Shown: positions 9,901 through 18,130, counted from the first letter of the stretch. The stretch is 64,000 nt of DNA from CADEDH01 sp050330635 (GCA_050330635.1 JBHJNQ010000026.1:1-64000); one strand, 5' to 3'. A program made the numbers and translations. Notes: generated by a model from the sequence alone, not told the origin.

Positions 9901-11064
9901 GTGGCCCTCACAAGCTCTTCGATCCGACGGCTGGCGGTGAGCACCCTGGCCCTGGTGGCTCCGGTGGCCCTGGCCGCCTGCACCGACTCGACCGACACCA
10001 CGACCGACGACACCGGGACCGGCATGACCGACACCGCGGTGACCGACCGGTTGGCCATCTCCTTCGAGGAGCGGTGCGCCGCCAACCAGGAGGCGGGCAC
10101 GATCACGTTCGTGTCGTCGTTCGACTTCGCCGCCGCCGCCTCGATCCTCGACGTGATCGTGGCCGACGCCGAAGGCTATTTCGACGAGCTCTGCCTCGAC
10201 GTCGACATCAAACCCGGCTTCGCCCCCGGCAACGGGGGGCTGGTGGCCGAGGGCCGGGCCCAGATCTCGTCGGCGGGCTCGTTCGGTGAGCTGGTCAACA
10301 CGAACGTGCAGGGCGAAGCCGACCTCGTCGCCATCGCCCAGTACGGCAAGAGCGCCATCGAGGAGCTGATCGTGCCGGCCGACGGTCCGGTGGAGACGCT
10401 CGACGACCTGCCGGGCACGACGGTGGGCATCAAGGGTGACCTGCCCTATTCGATCCAGGCGATGTTGGGCCTGCAGGATGTCGACCGCTCGAGCTTCGAC
10501 GAGCTCCTGCTCGACGGCTTCGATCCGGTGGCTCATCTCGGGCTCGGCATCGACGCCCTGCCCGTGTACAAGAGCAACGAGCCGGCCCAGCTCGACGCTG
10601 CCGGGGTGGACTACCGGGTCTTCGATCCCCTCGACTACGACGTGCCGGCCTCGTTCGCCGTGTTCTTCACCAGCGCCTCGTTTCTCAGCGAGCATCCCAC
10701 GGCCGTCGAGGACTTCCTCCGGGCCTCGTTCCGGGGCTTCGCCTTCGCCGTCGACAACCCCGACGCCGCCGTCGGTCACGCCTTCGATCGGATCGACGCT
10801 GCCGGCAACGCCAACTTCCTGACGACCGAGGGTGAGGGCTTCCGCTGGGTGACCGAGAGCGGGCTGGTGCTCGACACCACCCCCGACGGCGAGGGCCCTG
10901 GCCTGCTCGACGAGGAGCGGCTGGGTCGGGAGATCGAGATCCTGACCGAGGTCGGCGTGTTCGACGAGGTCCCCGACTGGGAGTCGATGATGGTCCCCGA
11001 CCTGGCGGCCGGCCTCTACGAGGGCACCGAGGTGCTGTGGCCCGACACGACGGAGGGCGGATGA
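9901..11064 (+). CDS. Substrate-binding lipoprotein of the ABC importer (NMT1/SsuA-like)
   Basis: The 387-residue exported lipoprotein has a signal peptide ending in the lipobox ALAAC (Cys27), followed by a Thr/Asp-rich linker. The body matches the NMT1/THI5 and SsuA-like binding-protein fold: TFVSSFDF, DIKPGFAPGNGGLVAEGRAQ, DDLPGTTVGIKGDLPYS and PVYKSNEPAQLDAAG. Members bind sulfonates, taurine, nitrate or thiamine-precursor pyrimidines, so the ligand is open. The GTG at 9901 is the start that gives a proper signal peptide. Its stop overlaps the monooxygenase start (ATGA), tying uptake to an oxidative step. Confidence 0.9.
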   Translation: MALTSSSIRRLAVSTLALVAPVALAACTDSTDTTTDDTGTGMTDTAVTDRLAISFEERCAANQEAGTITFVSSFDFAAAASILDVIVADAEGYFDELCLDVDIKPGFAPGNGGLVAEGRAQISSAGSFGELVNTNVQGEADLVAIAQYGKSAIEELIVPADGPVETLDDLPGTTVGIKGDLPYSIQAMLGLQDVDRSSFDELLLDGFDPVAHLGLGIDALPVYKSNEPAQLDAAGVDYRVFDPLDYDVPASFAVFFTSASFLSEHPTAVEDFLRASFRGFAFAVDNPDAAVGHAFDRIDAAGNANFLTTEGEGFRWVTESGLVLDTTPDGEGPGLLDEERLGREIEILTEVGVFDEVPDWESMMVPDLAAGLYEGTEVLWPDTTEGG

Positions 11065-12107
11065 CGGACTACGGGATCCTCAGCCTCGCCGATCACCTGA
11101 GCAACCCGCTCAGCGGGATCCGGGAGACCCAGGCCCAACGCCTGCGGCGGGTGGTCGACGCCGCGGTGGCGGCCGAGGCCGCAGGGTTCGCATCGTTCGG
11201 CGTCGGCGAACACCACTTCAGCGGCTACATCCTTTCGGCCCCCGAGCTCATACTGGCCGCCGCATCGTCGGTGACCAGCCGGATCAAGTTGGGCACGTCG
11301 GTCACGCTGTTGGCCAACACCGACCCGGTGCGCCAGGCCGAGCAGCTGGCAACGCTCGACGTGCTGACCGACGGGCGGGCCGAGATGACGTTCGCCCGGG
11401 GCGTGTCGAAGGACACGGCCCACGCCTTCGGCATCGCCGACCTGGAGGAGCTCCGGCCCCGCTTCGAGGAGTACCTCCATCTCGTGCTCCGGCTGATGAC
11501 CGAGGAGTCGGTCACGTGGCAGGGCCGGTACCGGGCTCCCCTCGACGACATCCGGCTCGAGCCCCGGCCCATCCAGCAGCCGTACCCCGGCATCTGGATC
11601 GGCGGTGGGCTGTCGACGGTCTCGGCCGAGCTGGCGGCCTCCCTCGACCTCCCCCTCTTCCTCCCCAGCCTCTTCCGGTGGCCGGAGGACTACCTCGAGA
11701 TCGCCGACTTCTACCGCCGGCACCGGATCGTCGCCGGCCATGACGGCCCCGGTCGACTCGGGTTCCCCAGCTACCTCCACGTGGCCTCGACCAGCCAGGA
11801 GGCGCGACGCCGGTGGCGCCCCCACCTCGAGCACTACCGCGACTTCGCCCTCAAGCTACGGCCGTCGTTCGGGCGCGATACCAGCTACGAGGCGCTCCTC
11901 CAGGGACCCGCGGTGTGCGGCAGCCCGGCCCAGGTGGTGGAACGGGTCCAGGAGATCGACGCCCTGCTCGGGCTCGACCGTCACCTCTTCCTTCTCGACG
12001 CCGGCGGCGTGGCCCCTGAGGTCCTCGACGACGAGATGGAGCTGCTGGCCACCGAGGTCCTCCCCCGGCTCGGCTCGACGAAGATGCCGGCCGCCACCGG
12101 GTGCTGA
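11061..12107 (+). CDS. LLM-class flavin-dependent monooxygenase
   Basis: The 348-residue luciferase-like TIM-barrel protein uses reduced flavin and oxygen. Family marks are FASFGVGEHHFSGY, IKLGTSVTLLANTDPVR, QLATLDVLTDGRAEM, RGVSKDTAHAFG and PYPGIWIGGGLS. It ends the importer operon, overlapping the binding-protein stop (ATGA), and so probably oxidises the imported compound. This would parallel SsuD desulfonation, but the sequence is more like general LLM oxidoreductases than SsuD, and no flavin reductase is nearby. The gene converges on hisF. Confidence 0.88.
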   Translation: MTDYGILSLADHLSNPLSGIRETQAQRLRRVVDAAVAAEAAGFASFGVGEHHFSGYILSAPELILAAASSVTSRIKLGTSVTLLANTDPVRQAEQLATLDVLTDGRAEMTFARGVSKDTAHAFGIADLEELRPRFEEYLHLVLRLMTEESVTWQGRYRAPLDDIRLEPRPIQQPYPGIWIGGGLSTVSAELAASLDLPLFLPSLFRWPEDYLEIADFYRRHRIVAGHDGPGRLGFPSYLHVASTSQEARRRWRPHLEHYRDFALKLRPSFGRDTSYEALLQGPAVCGSPAQVVERVQEIDALLGLDRHLFLLDAGGVAPEVLDDEMELLATEVLPRLGSTKMPAATGC

Positions 12108-12166
12108 GCGGCCTCGGCGGCAGGCGCGCCCCGCCCCCGGGCCCGCCATGCTCAGCCCCGCCATGC

Positions 12167-12961
12167 TCAGGCGTCGGCGGGGCGGACGTCGAGTCCGGCG
12201 GCGGCGAGCGCCGCCTTGGCCTCGGCCACCGTGGCCTCGCCGAAGTGGAAGATGCTGGCGGCCAGGACGGCGTCGGCCCCCCCGTCGACGACCCCCGGGG
12301 CGAAGTCCTCCACCCCGCCGACGCCCCCGGAGGCGATGAGCGGCACGTTGACGGCGTCGGCCACGGCCCGGTTCAGCTCGTTGTCGAACCCCCCGCGGGT
12401 CCCGTCGCGGTCCATCGACGTCAGCAGGATCTCGCCCGCCCCCAACTTCACCACCGTACGGGCCCATTCGATGGCGTCGAGATCGGTTCCCTGGCGGCCG
12501 CCCCGCACGAAGACCCGGAACCCCGAGGGGAATCGTTCGTCTCCCGCCTCCTCCGGACCGACCCGGCGGGCGTCGATGGCGACGACACAGCACTGGGTGC
12601 CGAACTCGGTGGCGATCTCCGCCACCAGCTCGGGGCGGGCGACCGCCGCCGAGTTGACCGACACCTTGTCGGCCCCCGCCCTGAGCAGGGCCCGGGCATC
12701 GTCGACGGAGCGGATCCCACCGCCGATGGTGAAGGGGATGAACACCTGCTCGGCCACCGCCGTCGCCATGGCCACCGTCGTGTCGCGGTCCTCGTGGGAG
12801 GCGGTGATGTCGAGGAAGACGAGCTCGTCGGCCCCCTGTTCGTCGTAGCGGGCGGCCAGTTCCACCGGATCGCCGGCGTCGCGGACGTCGACGAAGTTCA
12901 CGCCCTTGACCACCCGGCCCCGGTCGACGTCGAGACAAGGGATGACGCGGATCACTCTCAC
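12167..12961 (-). CDS. hisF: Imidazole glycerol phosphate synthase, cyclase subunit
   Basis: HisF uses ammonia from HisH to convert PRFAR to imidazole glycerol phosphate and AICAR. The (beta/alpha)8 barrel shows IPCLDVDRGRVVKG with the catalytic Asp, IPFTIGGGIRS, the phosphate site KVSVNSAA, LLTSMDRDGTRGG with the second catalytic Asp, and PLIASGGVGG. The GTG at 12961 overlaps the hisA stop by four bases; a second GTG at 12955 would give VIRVIPCLD and is an alternative. It is the last gene of the hisDCBHAF run. A 15-base tandem duplication (12142-12170) covers its stop codon and the bases just beyond it. Confidence 0.95.
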   Translation of the reverse strand: MRVIRVIPCLDVDRGRVVKGVNFVDVRDAGDPVELAARYDEQGADELVFLDITASHEDRDTTVAMATAVAEQVFIPFTIGGGIRSVDDARALLRAGADKVSVNSAAVARPELVAEIATEFGTQCCVVAIDARRVGPEEAGDERFPSGFRVFVRGGRQGTDLDAIEWARTVVKLGAGEILLTSMDRDGTRGGFDNELNRAVADAVNVPLIASGGVGGVEDFAPGVVDGGADAVLAASIFHFGEATVAEAKAALAAAGLDVRPADA

Positions 12962-13692
12962 CGGAGGACCTCCAGGGCCTGGGCCAGGGTGAAGGCCCGC
13001 TCGTACAGGGCCCGACCGACGATGACACCGCCCAGCCGGCTGCCGTCGGCCTCGACGGCGGCCAACTGCTCGATGTGGGCCAGGGTACCGACCCCGCCGG
13101 AGGCGACGACGGTGATGGCGGTGGCCTCCAGGAGGGAGCGGAGGCCGTCGGTGTCGGGTCCCTCCATCGTGCCGTCGCGTCCGATCTCGGTCACCACGAG
13201 GGCCTCGACCCCGATGTCGGCGAACCGGGCGGCGACCTCGGCCGTGGTCCGGCCGGTACGCTCGGTCCACCCGTGGGTCGCCACCTCGTCGCCCCGGGCA
13301 TCGAGGCCCACGGCGACGGACCGTCCGGCGGCGGTCAGCTCCTCCACCAACTCGGGCCGCTCGAGGGCGGCGGTGCCGATCACCACCCGGCTCACCCCCA
13401 ACTCGAACAGGGCCTCGGCCGCAGCCCGGTGGCGGACGCCGCCGCCGACCTGGACCGGCACGGGGGAGGCGGCGCAGACGGCACCGATGACGTGGCGGTT
13501 GGTGGCCTCCCCGGTGCGGGCGGCGTCGAGATCGACGACGTGGAGCACCGTCGCCCCCTCGGCCACGAACGATTGGGCCTGGGCCACGGGGTCGTCGCCG
13601 TACACGGTCTCCCGCCCGTAGTCGCCCTGGTACAGCCGGACACAACGGCCGTCGCGCAGATCGATGGCGGGAAAGATCTGGAAGCTCGTCAC
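12958..13692 (-). CDS. hisA: ProFAR isomerase (possibly dual PriA)
   Basis: HisA isomerises the aminoaldose ProFAR to PRFAR. The 244-residue barrel has IFPAIDLRDGRCVRLYQGDY with the catalytic Asp, VQVGGGVRH, RVVIGTAALERPE, VVTEIGRDGTMEGPD with the second Asp, and VVASGGVG. In many actinobacteria this enzyme (PriA) also performs the TrpF reaction. No trpF is in the window, so dual activity is possible but cannot be judged here. The GTG start overlaps the hisH stop (GTGA) and its own stop overlaps hisF. Confidence 0.94.
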   Translation of the reverse strand: MTSFQIFPAIDLRDGRCVRLYQGDYGRETVYGDDPVAQAQSFVAEGATVLHVVDLDAARTGEATNRHVIGAVCAASPVPVQVGGGVRHRAAAEALFELGVSRVVIGTAALERPELVEELTAAGRSVAVGLDARGDEVATHGWTERTGRTTAEVAARFADIGVEALVVTEIGRDGTMEGPDTDGLRSLLEATAITVVASGGVGTLAHIEQLAAVEADGSRLGGVIVGRALYERAFTLAQALEVLR

Positions 13693-14291
13693 AGCAGATC
13701 CACGAAGTTCTGGAGGAGGCGGAGTCCGGGGCGGGCCGACTTCTCGGGGTGGAACTGCGTGGCCATGACGTTGTGACGGGCCGACGCCGCCGTCACCGCG
13801 CCTCCGTAGGCGGTGGTGGCGACCACGTCGGGTCCCTCCTCGGGAGCGAGGCTGTGCACGAAGTACAGCCATGCCCCTTCGAGGCCGAAGAGCAAGGGGT
13901 GGGGCTCGCGGCACCGGAGCACGTTCCACTGCATCTGGGGTCGCTTCACCTCGTCCGGCAACCAGCGCACGACACCGGGCAGCACGCCGAGGCCGGGCAC
14001 GCCGGGGCTCTCCTCCGACGACTCGTAGAGAAGCTGCATCCCCACGCAGATCCCGAGGAAGGGACGACCGGAGGCCGCTGCGTCGATCGCCTGGCGGTCG
14101 AGGCCGGTGGCGGCCAGGGCCCGCATGCAGGACCCGAAGTTGCCGACGCCGGGCAGCACCACGCCGTCGGCGGCCTCGATGTCGGCCGGATCGGCGGTGA
14201 GGCGGACGTCGGCCCCGGTCCTTTCCAGTCCCTTCTGGGCCGAGCGGAGGTTGCCGATGCCGTAGTCGAGGACGGCGATGCGGGCGGTCAC
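13689..14291 (-). CDS. hisH: Imidazole glycerol phosphate synthase, glutaminase subunit
   Basis: The 200-residue class I glutamine amidotransferase supplies ammonia to HisF. It has VLDYGIGNLRS, the oxyanion segment VLPGVGNFGSC, the nucleophile Cys in FLGICVGMQLLYE, and the His-Glu pair in QFHPEKS. The GTG start overlaps the hisB stop and its own stop overlaps hisA, both GTGA. Length and motifs are standard. Confidence 0.95.
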   Translation of the reverse strand: MTARIAVLDYGIGNLRSAQKGLERTGADVRLTADPADIEAADGVVLPGVGNFGSCMRALAATGLDRQAIDAAASGRPFLGICVGMQLLYESSEESPGVPGLGVLPGVVRWLPDEVKRPQMQWNVLRCREPHPLLFGLEGAWLYFVHSLAPEEGPDVVATTAYGGAVTAASARHNVMATQFHPEKSARPGLRLLQNFVDLL

Positions 14292-14887
14292 AGCGAGCCC
14301 TTCGTCGACGGCACCCCCGCCGGGTCCTCGATCCGCACCGCATCGCGCAGACAGCGGGCGACGCCCTTGAAGGCGGCCTCGATGATGTGGTGCACGTTGC
14401 GGCCCGCCCGGAGCGACACGTGGAGAGTGATGTCGGCGTTGGTGGCGAAGCTGTGGAGGGCGTGCTCGGCCAGCGACGGGTCGAAGGGCGGGGTCCCGAG
14501 CGGGATGGCCTCGGGGAGCTCGACGTCCCAGGCGAAGAACGGCCGGCCCGAGAGGTCGAGCGCCACCTCGACGAGGGCCTCGTCGAGGGGGTAGAGGCCG
14601 CTGGCGAAGCGGCGGACCCCGGCCTTGTCACCGAGCGCCTCGGCGAACGCCCGGCCCACGACGATGGCGGTGTCCTCGACCGTGTGATGGCCGTCGATGT
14701 GGAGGTCGCCCTCGGCGGCCACGGTGAGGTCGAATCCACCGTGCCGGCCGAGCTGATCGAGCATGTGATCGTAGAACGGCAGGCCGGTGTGGATGTCGGT
14801 GGTGCCGGTGCCGTCGAGATCGATGCTCACCTCGATCGTCGTCTCGTTGGTGGCCCGCCGGAGGTGGGCGGTACGTGGTGCGGTCAT
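14288..14887 (-). CDS. hisB: Imidazoleglycerol-phosphate dehydratase
   Basis: The 199-residue, single-function enzyme dehydrates imidazole glycerol phosphate using a dimetal (Mn) centre. The metal-binding repeats are HIDGHHTVEDTAIVVG and NVHHIIEAAFKGVARCLRDA, and the substrate-binding RRATNETTI is near the start. There is no fused phosphatase domain, so histidinol-phosphatase must be encoded elsewhere. The ATG at 14887 overlaps the hisC stop (ATGA). The open frame extends further upstream into hisC but that part is not HisB-like. Confidence 0.95.
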   Translation of the reverse strand: MTAPRTAHLRRATNETTIEVSIDLDGTGTTDIHTGLPFYDHMLDQLGRHGGFDLTVAAEGDLHIDGHHTVEDTAIVVGRAFAEALGDKAGVRRFASGLYPLDEALVEVALDLSGRPFFAWDVELPEAIPLGTPPFDPSLAEHALHSFATNADITLHVSLRAGRNVHHIIEAAFKGVARCLRDAVRIEDPAGVPSTKGSL

Positions 14888-15999
14888 GGCGTCGCTCCGT
14901 CGGCGTGATGTCCGAGCTCGGCCAGGGCGGCCCTGAGCCCGTCGAGGAATCGGTCGTTGTCGGCCGGGGTGCCCACCGTGACCCGGAGGCAGCCCTCGAG
15001 CCGATCCCAGCTCGAGGTGTCGCGCACGAGCACGGACCGGTCGACGAGGGACTGCCACAGTTCGCGGCCGACCAGTTGGCCGCCGATCTCGGGCGCCTGG
15101 AACAAGACGAAGTTCGCCCCCGAGGGCCAGACCCGGAGGCCGAGCTCGTCGAGCGCCACATGGAGGCGGCCCCGCTCCTCGACGATGGCGGCGACCCGTT
15201 GCTCCATGGCGGCCACGAACCGGAGGGCGGCAAGCCCGGCCCGCTGCTTGAGGGCGTCGAGATGGTACGGGAGCACCACCTTGTCGAGCTCGGCCACCAG
15301 CCATCCGGGCGCCAGGAGGTAGCCCAGCCGGGCACCGGCCATGGCCCAGGTCTTGGAGAACGTCCTGGTCACGGCCAGGGGGCGGTCGTCATCGACGAGC
15401 GACAGGGCCGACCAGGGGGCGAACTGCCCGTAGGCCTCGTCGACCACCAACAGCCCGTCGACCGCCTCCACCATGGTCAACACGGCCCGGATCGACGCCT
15501 CGGTCTCCACGGTGCCGGTCGGGTTGTTCGGGGAGCAGAGGAACGTGACGGCCGGGCGGTGACCGGCGATCACGTCGGCGGCGTGATCGAGGTCGAGGGT
15601 GAAGTCGTGGCGCCGCTCCCCCAGCACCGATGTCGCCCCGGTGATGCGGGCGATGTGCTGGTGCATGGCGTAGGTCGGCTCGAACGTGGCCACCGCCCGG
15701 CCGGGGCCGGCGTAGGCCAGCAGCACGGTCTGGAGCACCTCGTTCGACCCGTTGGCACAGAAGACCTCCTCGGGTCGCCGGCCATGGAGGTCGGCAAGCG
15801 CCGTCCGTAGCCCGATGGCGGCCCGGTCGGGATAGCGGTGCCAGTCGATGGAGTCCACCGCCTCCCGCACCGCGGCGGCGAACCCGGGGGGCGGAGGTTC
15901 CGGCGCCTCGTTGGTGTTCAGCCGCACGTCGACCGAGAGCTGGGGCGAGTGGTAGCCCTCGAGGGCGGCCAGGTCGGGCCGGACGCTCGGCCGGGTCAT
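14884..15999 (-). CDS. hisC: Histidinol-phosphate aminotransferase
   Basis: HisC is a fold-type I PLP aminotransferase of 371 residues. It shows LNTNEAPEPPP, ANGSNEVLQT, the substrate loop CSPNNPTGT, VVDEAYGQFA and the PLP-lysine region TRTFSKTWAMAGARLGYL, then VRDTSSW and CLRVTVGT near the end. The ATG at 15999 overlaps the hisD stop (ATGA) and its stop overlaps hisB. No unusual residues were noticed. Confidence 0.95.
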   Translation of the reverse strand: MTRPSVRPDLAALEGYHSPQLSVDVRLNTNEAPEPPPPGFAAAVREAVDSIDWHRYPDRAAIGLRTALADLHGRRPEEVFCANGSNEVLQTVLLAYAGPGRAVATFEPTYAMHQHIARITGATSVLGERRHDFTLDLDHAADVIAGHRPAVTFLCSPNNPTGTVETEASIRAVLTMVEAVDGLLVVDEAYGQFAPWSALSLVDDDRPLAVTRTFSKTWAMAGARLGYLLAPGWLVAELDKVVLPYHLDALKQRAGLAALRFVAAMEQRVAAIVEERGRLHVALDELGLRVWPSGANFVLFQAPEIGGQLVGRELWQSLVDRSVLVRDTSSWDRLEGCLRVTVGTPADNDRFLDGLRAALAELGHHADGATP

Positions 16000-17300
16000 C
16001 GGCCGGCCTCCCCCGGGGCCGCCAGCCGGAGCCGGATCGACTCGGCGTGGGCGGAGAGACCCTCCTGCTCGGCCAGGGCCACCACGTGGGGTCCGAGACG
16101 CTCGAGTCCGGCTCGGTCGATCGTGACCACGTGATGGTCCTTGCAGAAGTCGGCGACGGTGAGGGCGGAGGCGAAGCGGGCCGACCCGTAGGTGGGGAGG
16201 ACGTGGCTGGGCCCGGCCACGTAGTCGCCGATCGAGGCCGGGGAGTTGGGCCCGCAGAAGATGGCACCGGCGTTGGCCACCCGCTCGGCCAGCGTCTCGG
16301 CCGAGGCGCACTGGAGCTCCAGGTGCTCGGGGGCGATGGCGTCGACGACGGCGAGGGCGGCCGCCTCGTCGTCGACGAGGGCCACGTAGCCGCCGGCGGC
16401 CAGGGTCGAGCGGATGTCGTCGGCCCGGGGGGCGGAGGCCAGGAGCCGCTCCCCGGCGGCGCACACCTCGTCGGCCACGTCGGGGTGCCAGGTGACGAGC
16501 CACGCCAGGCCGTCGGGCCCGTGCTCGGCCTGGACGATGAGGTCGATGGCGGCGAACCGGGGGTCGGCGCTGCGATCGGCGACGACGACCACCTCCGAGG
16601 GTCCGGCGAAGGCGGCGGCGATCCCGACGTCGCCCGACACCTCCTGCTTGGCCAGGGCGACATAGACGTTGCCCGGGCCGGCGATCACGTCGACCGGGGC
16701 GATCGAGTCGGTGCCGTAGGCCATGGCCGCCACGGCCTGGGCCCCACCGACGGCGTAGACCTCGTCGACCCCGGCGAGCCGGGCTGCGGCCAGGACCGAC
16801 GGGCTTATACCGGCCCGTTGACGTTCGGGGGGTACGCACAGGATGATCTCGGCCACCCCCGCCACCCGGGCCGGGACGGCGGTCATGATGACGGTCGACG
16901 GGTACTCGGCCCGGCCCCCGGGGACGTACAGACCGACCCGCCGCATCGGCCGCTGGAAGGCCCGGATCCTCATGCCGGGCTGCTCGATGACCTGCGGGTC
17001 ATGACGCTGGTGCCGATGGAAGGCGTCGACGTTGGCGATGGCCAGGTCCATGGCCGCCCGCAGCGCCGGATCGAGGGAGGCGACGGCGTCGTCGAGCTCG
17101 GCGTCGTCGATGCGGAGGTGGTCGAGGGTGACGCCGTCGAACCGCTGGGTGAGACGTCGCAGGGCGTCGTCGCCGTCGGCCCTGACCTCGGCGATCAGCT
17201 GACGGACGACCTTGCGGGGCTCGTCTCCGGCGATCGTCGGACGGGGCAGGTGGGCGGCCACGTCGGTTCCCCGACCCCGGAGATCGAGTCGATTCAACAC
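15996..17300 (-). CDS. hisD: Histidinol dehydrogenase
   Basis: HisD carries out the last two oxidations, histidinol to histidine, with NAD and zinc. The 434-residue protein has RRVGLYVPGGRAEYPS, the NAD segment YAVGGAQAVAAMAYGT, VIAGPGNVYVALAKQ, the catalytic pair region APEHLELQ, and GPSHVLPT. It is the first gene of the hisDCBHAF operon. The GTG start at 17300 has a strong Shine-Dalgarno GGAGGAG ten bases upstream, the only obvious one in the operon; later genes rely on coupled re-initiation. No attenuator or T-box was found in the 137-base divergent gap. Confidence 0.95.
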   Translation of the reverse strand: MLNRLDLRGRGTDVAAHLPRPTIAGDEPRKVVRQLIAEVRADGDDALRRLTQRFDGVTLDHLRIDDAELDDAVASLDPALRAAMDLAIANVDAFHRHQRHDPQVIEQPGMRIRAFQRPMRRVGLYVPGGRAEYPSTVIMTAVPARVAGVAEIILCVPPERQRAGISPSVLAAARLAGVDEVYAVGGAQAVAAMAYGTDSIAPVDVIAGPGNVYVALAKQEVSGDVGIAAAFAGPSEVVVVADRSADPRFAAIDLIVQAEHGPDGLAWLVTWHPDVADEVCAAGERLLASAPRADDIRSTLAAGGYVALVDDEAAALAVVDAIAPEHLELQCASAETLAERVANAGAIFCGPNSPASIGDYVAGPSHVLPTYGSARFASALTVADFCKDHHVVTIDRAGLERLGPHVVALAEQEGLSAHAESIRLRLAAPGEAGR

Positions 17301-17310
17301 GTGGAGACCT

Positions 17311-17317
17311 CTCCTCC
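17311..17317 (-). promoter_or_regulatory. hisD: Ribosome binding site of hisD
   Basis: On the minus strand this reads GGAGGAG, ten bases before the GTG of hisD. It decides that start and is likely the main ribosome entry for the whole six-gene operon, since all later junctions are 4-base overlaps. Confidence 0.7.
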
Positions 17318-17437
17318 GCAGCAGGGACGACGATCGCGCCGCTCGTTCCCGGGGCGGAACGTGGGGCGCCAGCCCGACGGTAGCGTGGGCGCACCGTCTC
17401 CCGGCCCGATTTGGCCGGTCGCTCGATCGGACGTCGC

Positions 17438-17626
17438 ATGCCGCTGGACACCAACGCCCTTGGCTCGATCTCGTCGTCGCTCGACGAGATCACCCGCCGC
17501 ATCGGCCTCATGGCCGACGCCGCCGGTGACGACGACGACACCCTGGCCGACCTGCGTGAGGTGGAGCGGCAGCTCGAGACCACGCGGCGGCGCCTCGACA
17601 AGATCCTGCGCCGGGCCGGCCGGTGA
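17438..17626 (+). CDS. Small acidic/coiled-coil protein of unknown function
   Basis: This 62-residue protein begins MPLDTNALGSISSS. It contains a helical heptad-like stretch (LDEITRRIGLMADAA), an acidic turn GDDDDT, and a basic amphipathic helix (LREVERQLETTRRRLDKI). I do not recognise a named family. Strong third-position GC and the divergent position opposite hisD support it as real. A start further upstream (17411) is possible but adds non-helical residues. Confidence 0.6.
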   Translation: MPLDTNALGSISSSLDEITRRIGLMADAAGDDDDTLADLREVERQLETTRRRLDKILRRAGR

Positions 17627-17880
17627 GCACGACCACCTATCTCATTAAGTAGGAGTTCCCTGAAATAGATCAAATAGACGTGCACGATCCTGGGAGCAAT
17701 TCGTCTACGTATGACGACGAACCAACCTCGTTGTGGCTGCGCCGACCGACGCTCTCATCCGACGAGAAGCCTGTTCAACAGACCACGGACGACACCACGC
17801 CAGACACCACGGACGACACCACATCGAGCCACCCCGATCCACGGGTGTCTCACCAGGTGAGCGGCAGTAGCTACCGTGGT

Positions 17881-17921
17881 GAAAAAAGACGTCGGCGCCC
17901 CAAGAGATCGGGGCGCCGACG
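17881..17921 (-). terminator. Strong rho-independent terminator on the minus strand
   Basis: A perfect 12-base-pair stem (17890-17901 with 17910-17921) closes an 8-base loop. On the minus strand it is followed at once by TCTTTTTTC. On the plus strand there is no T-run, so it does not terminate the small gene at 17438. No convincing minus-strand gene lies directly upstream of it. Confidence 0.75.
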
Positions 17922-18060
17922 GCGCGATACAGGGCGGCGGATCCCTGCTATCGCTGCTACCAGGTGGCGGGAACCTGGTTGACTTAAAGATAAATCATGG
18001 GAGGCACCAGGTGGTGGATTTCCGCAAGAAAATTCCGACTCCTTTTAGGAGTCGGCCCGC
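17881..18060 (-). ncRNA. Candidate structured small RNA ending at an intrinsic terminator
   Basis: Read on the minus strand, four stems in ~170 bases end in a textbook terminator, and no minus-strand gene lies upstream to explain it. A short RNA, divergent from mshD, would account for the terminator and the stems. No known RNA family could be matched: it lacks the SRP tetraloop region, the tmRNA ends and the 6C cytosine loops. The promoter and 5' end are not defined. Confidence 0.3.
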
Positions 18061-18130
18061 CGCTTGCGCGCTTGCGCCAGCCCGGGTCCACAGCCCGGGG
18101 ACCGTCGGCGCCGCCGGTCCTAGACTGGTG

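Larger units (their letters stand above)
17627..18130. other. 504-base region without a convincing gene: repeats and hairpins
   Basis: This stretch is less GC-rich than its surroundings and has poor codon bias in every frame. It contains a 17-base direct repeat (17782-17798 and 17806-17822, period 24). It also holds a cluster of hairpins: a 12-pair stem at 17890-17921, GATA-CAGGG/CCCTG-C-TATC around 17936-17953, ACCAGGT/ACCTGGT at 17959-17979, and CCGACTCC/GGAGTCGG at 18035-18055. The first hairpin forms a strong terminator for the minus strand. The region ends in the mshD promoter. Confidence 0.6.

Noticed and set aside
12142..12170. Tandem repeat CCCGCCATGCTCAG at the hisF end
   Set aside because: A simple 15-base duplication in a convergent gap; no sign of function.
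17680..17982. 100-codon frame in the non-coding region
   Set aside because: Third positions are not GC-biased, it reads through the terminator hairpin and ends in an arginine run; only the repeat region gives it a protein-like look.
17881..18060. Possible SRP RNA, tmRNA or 6C RNA
   Set aside because: The conserved SRP GGAA tetraloop segment, tmRNA ends and paired C6 loops are all missing, so the region is left as an unnamed candidate RNA.
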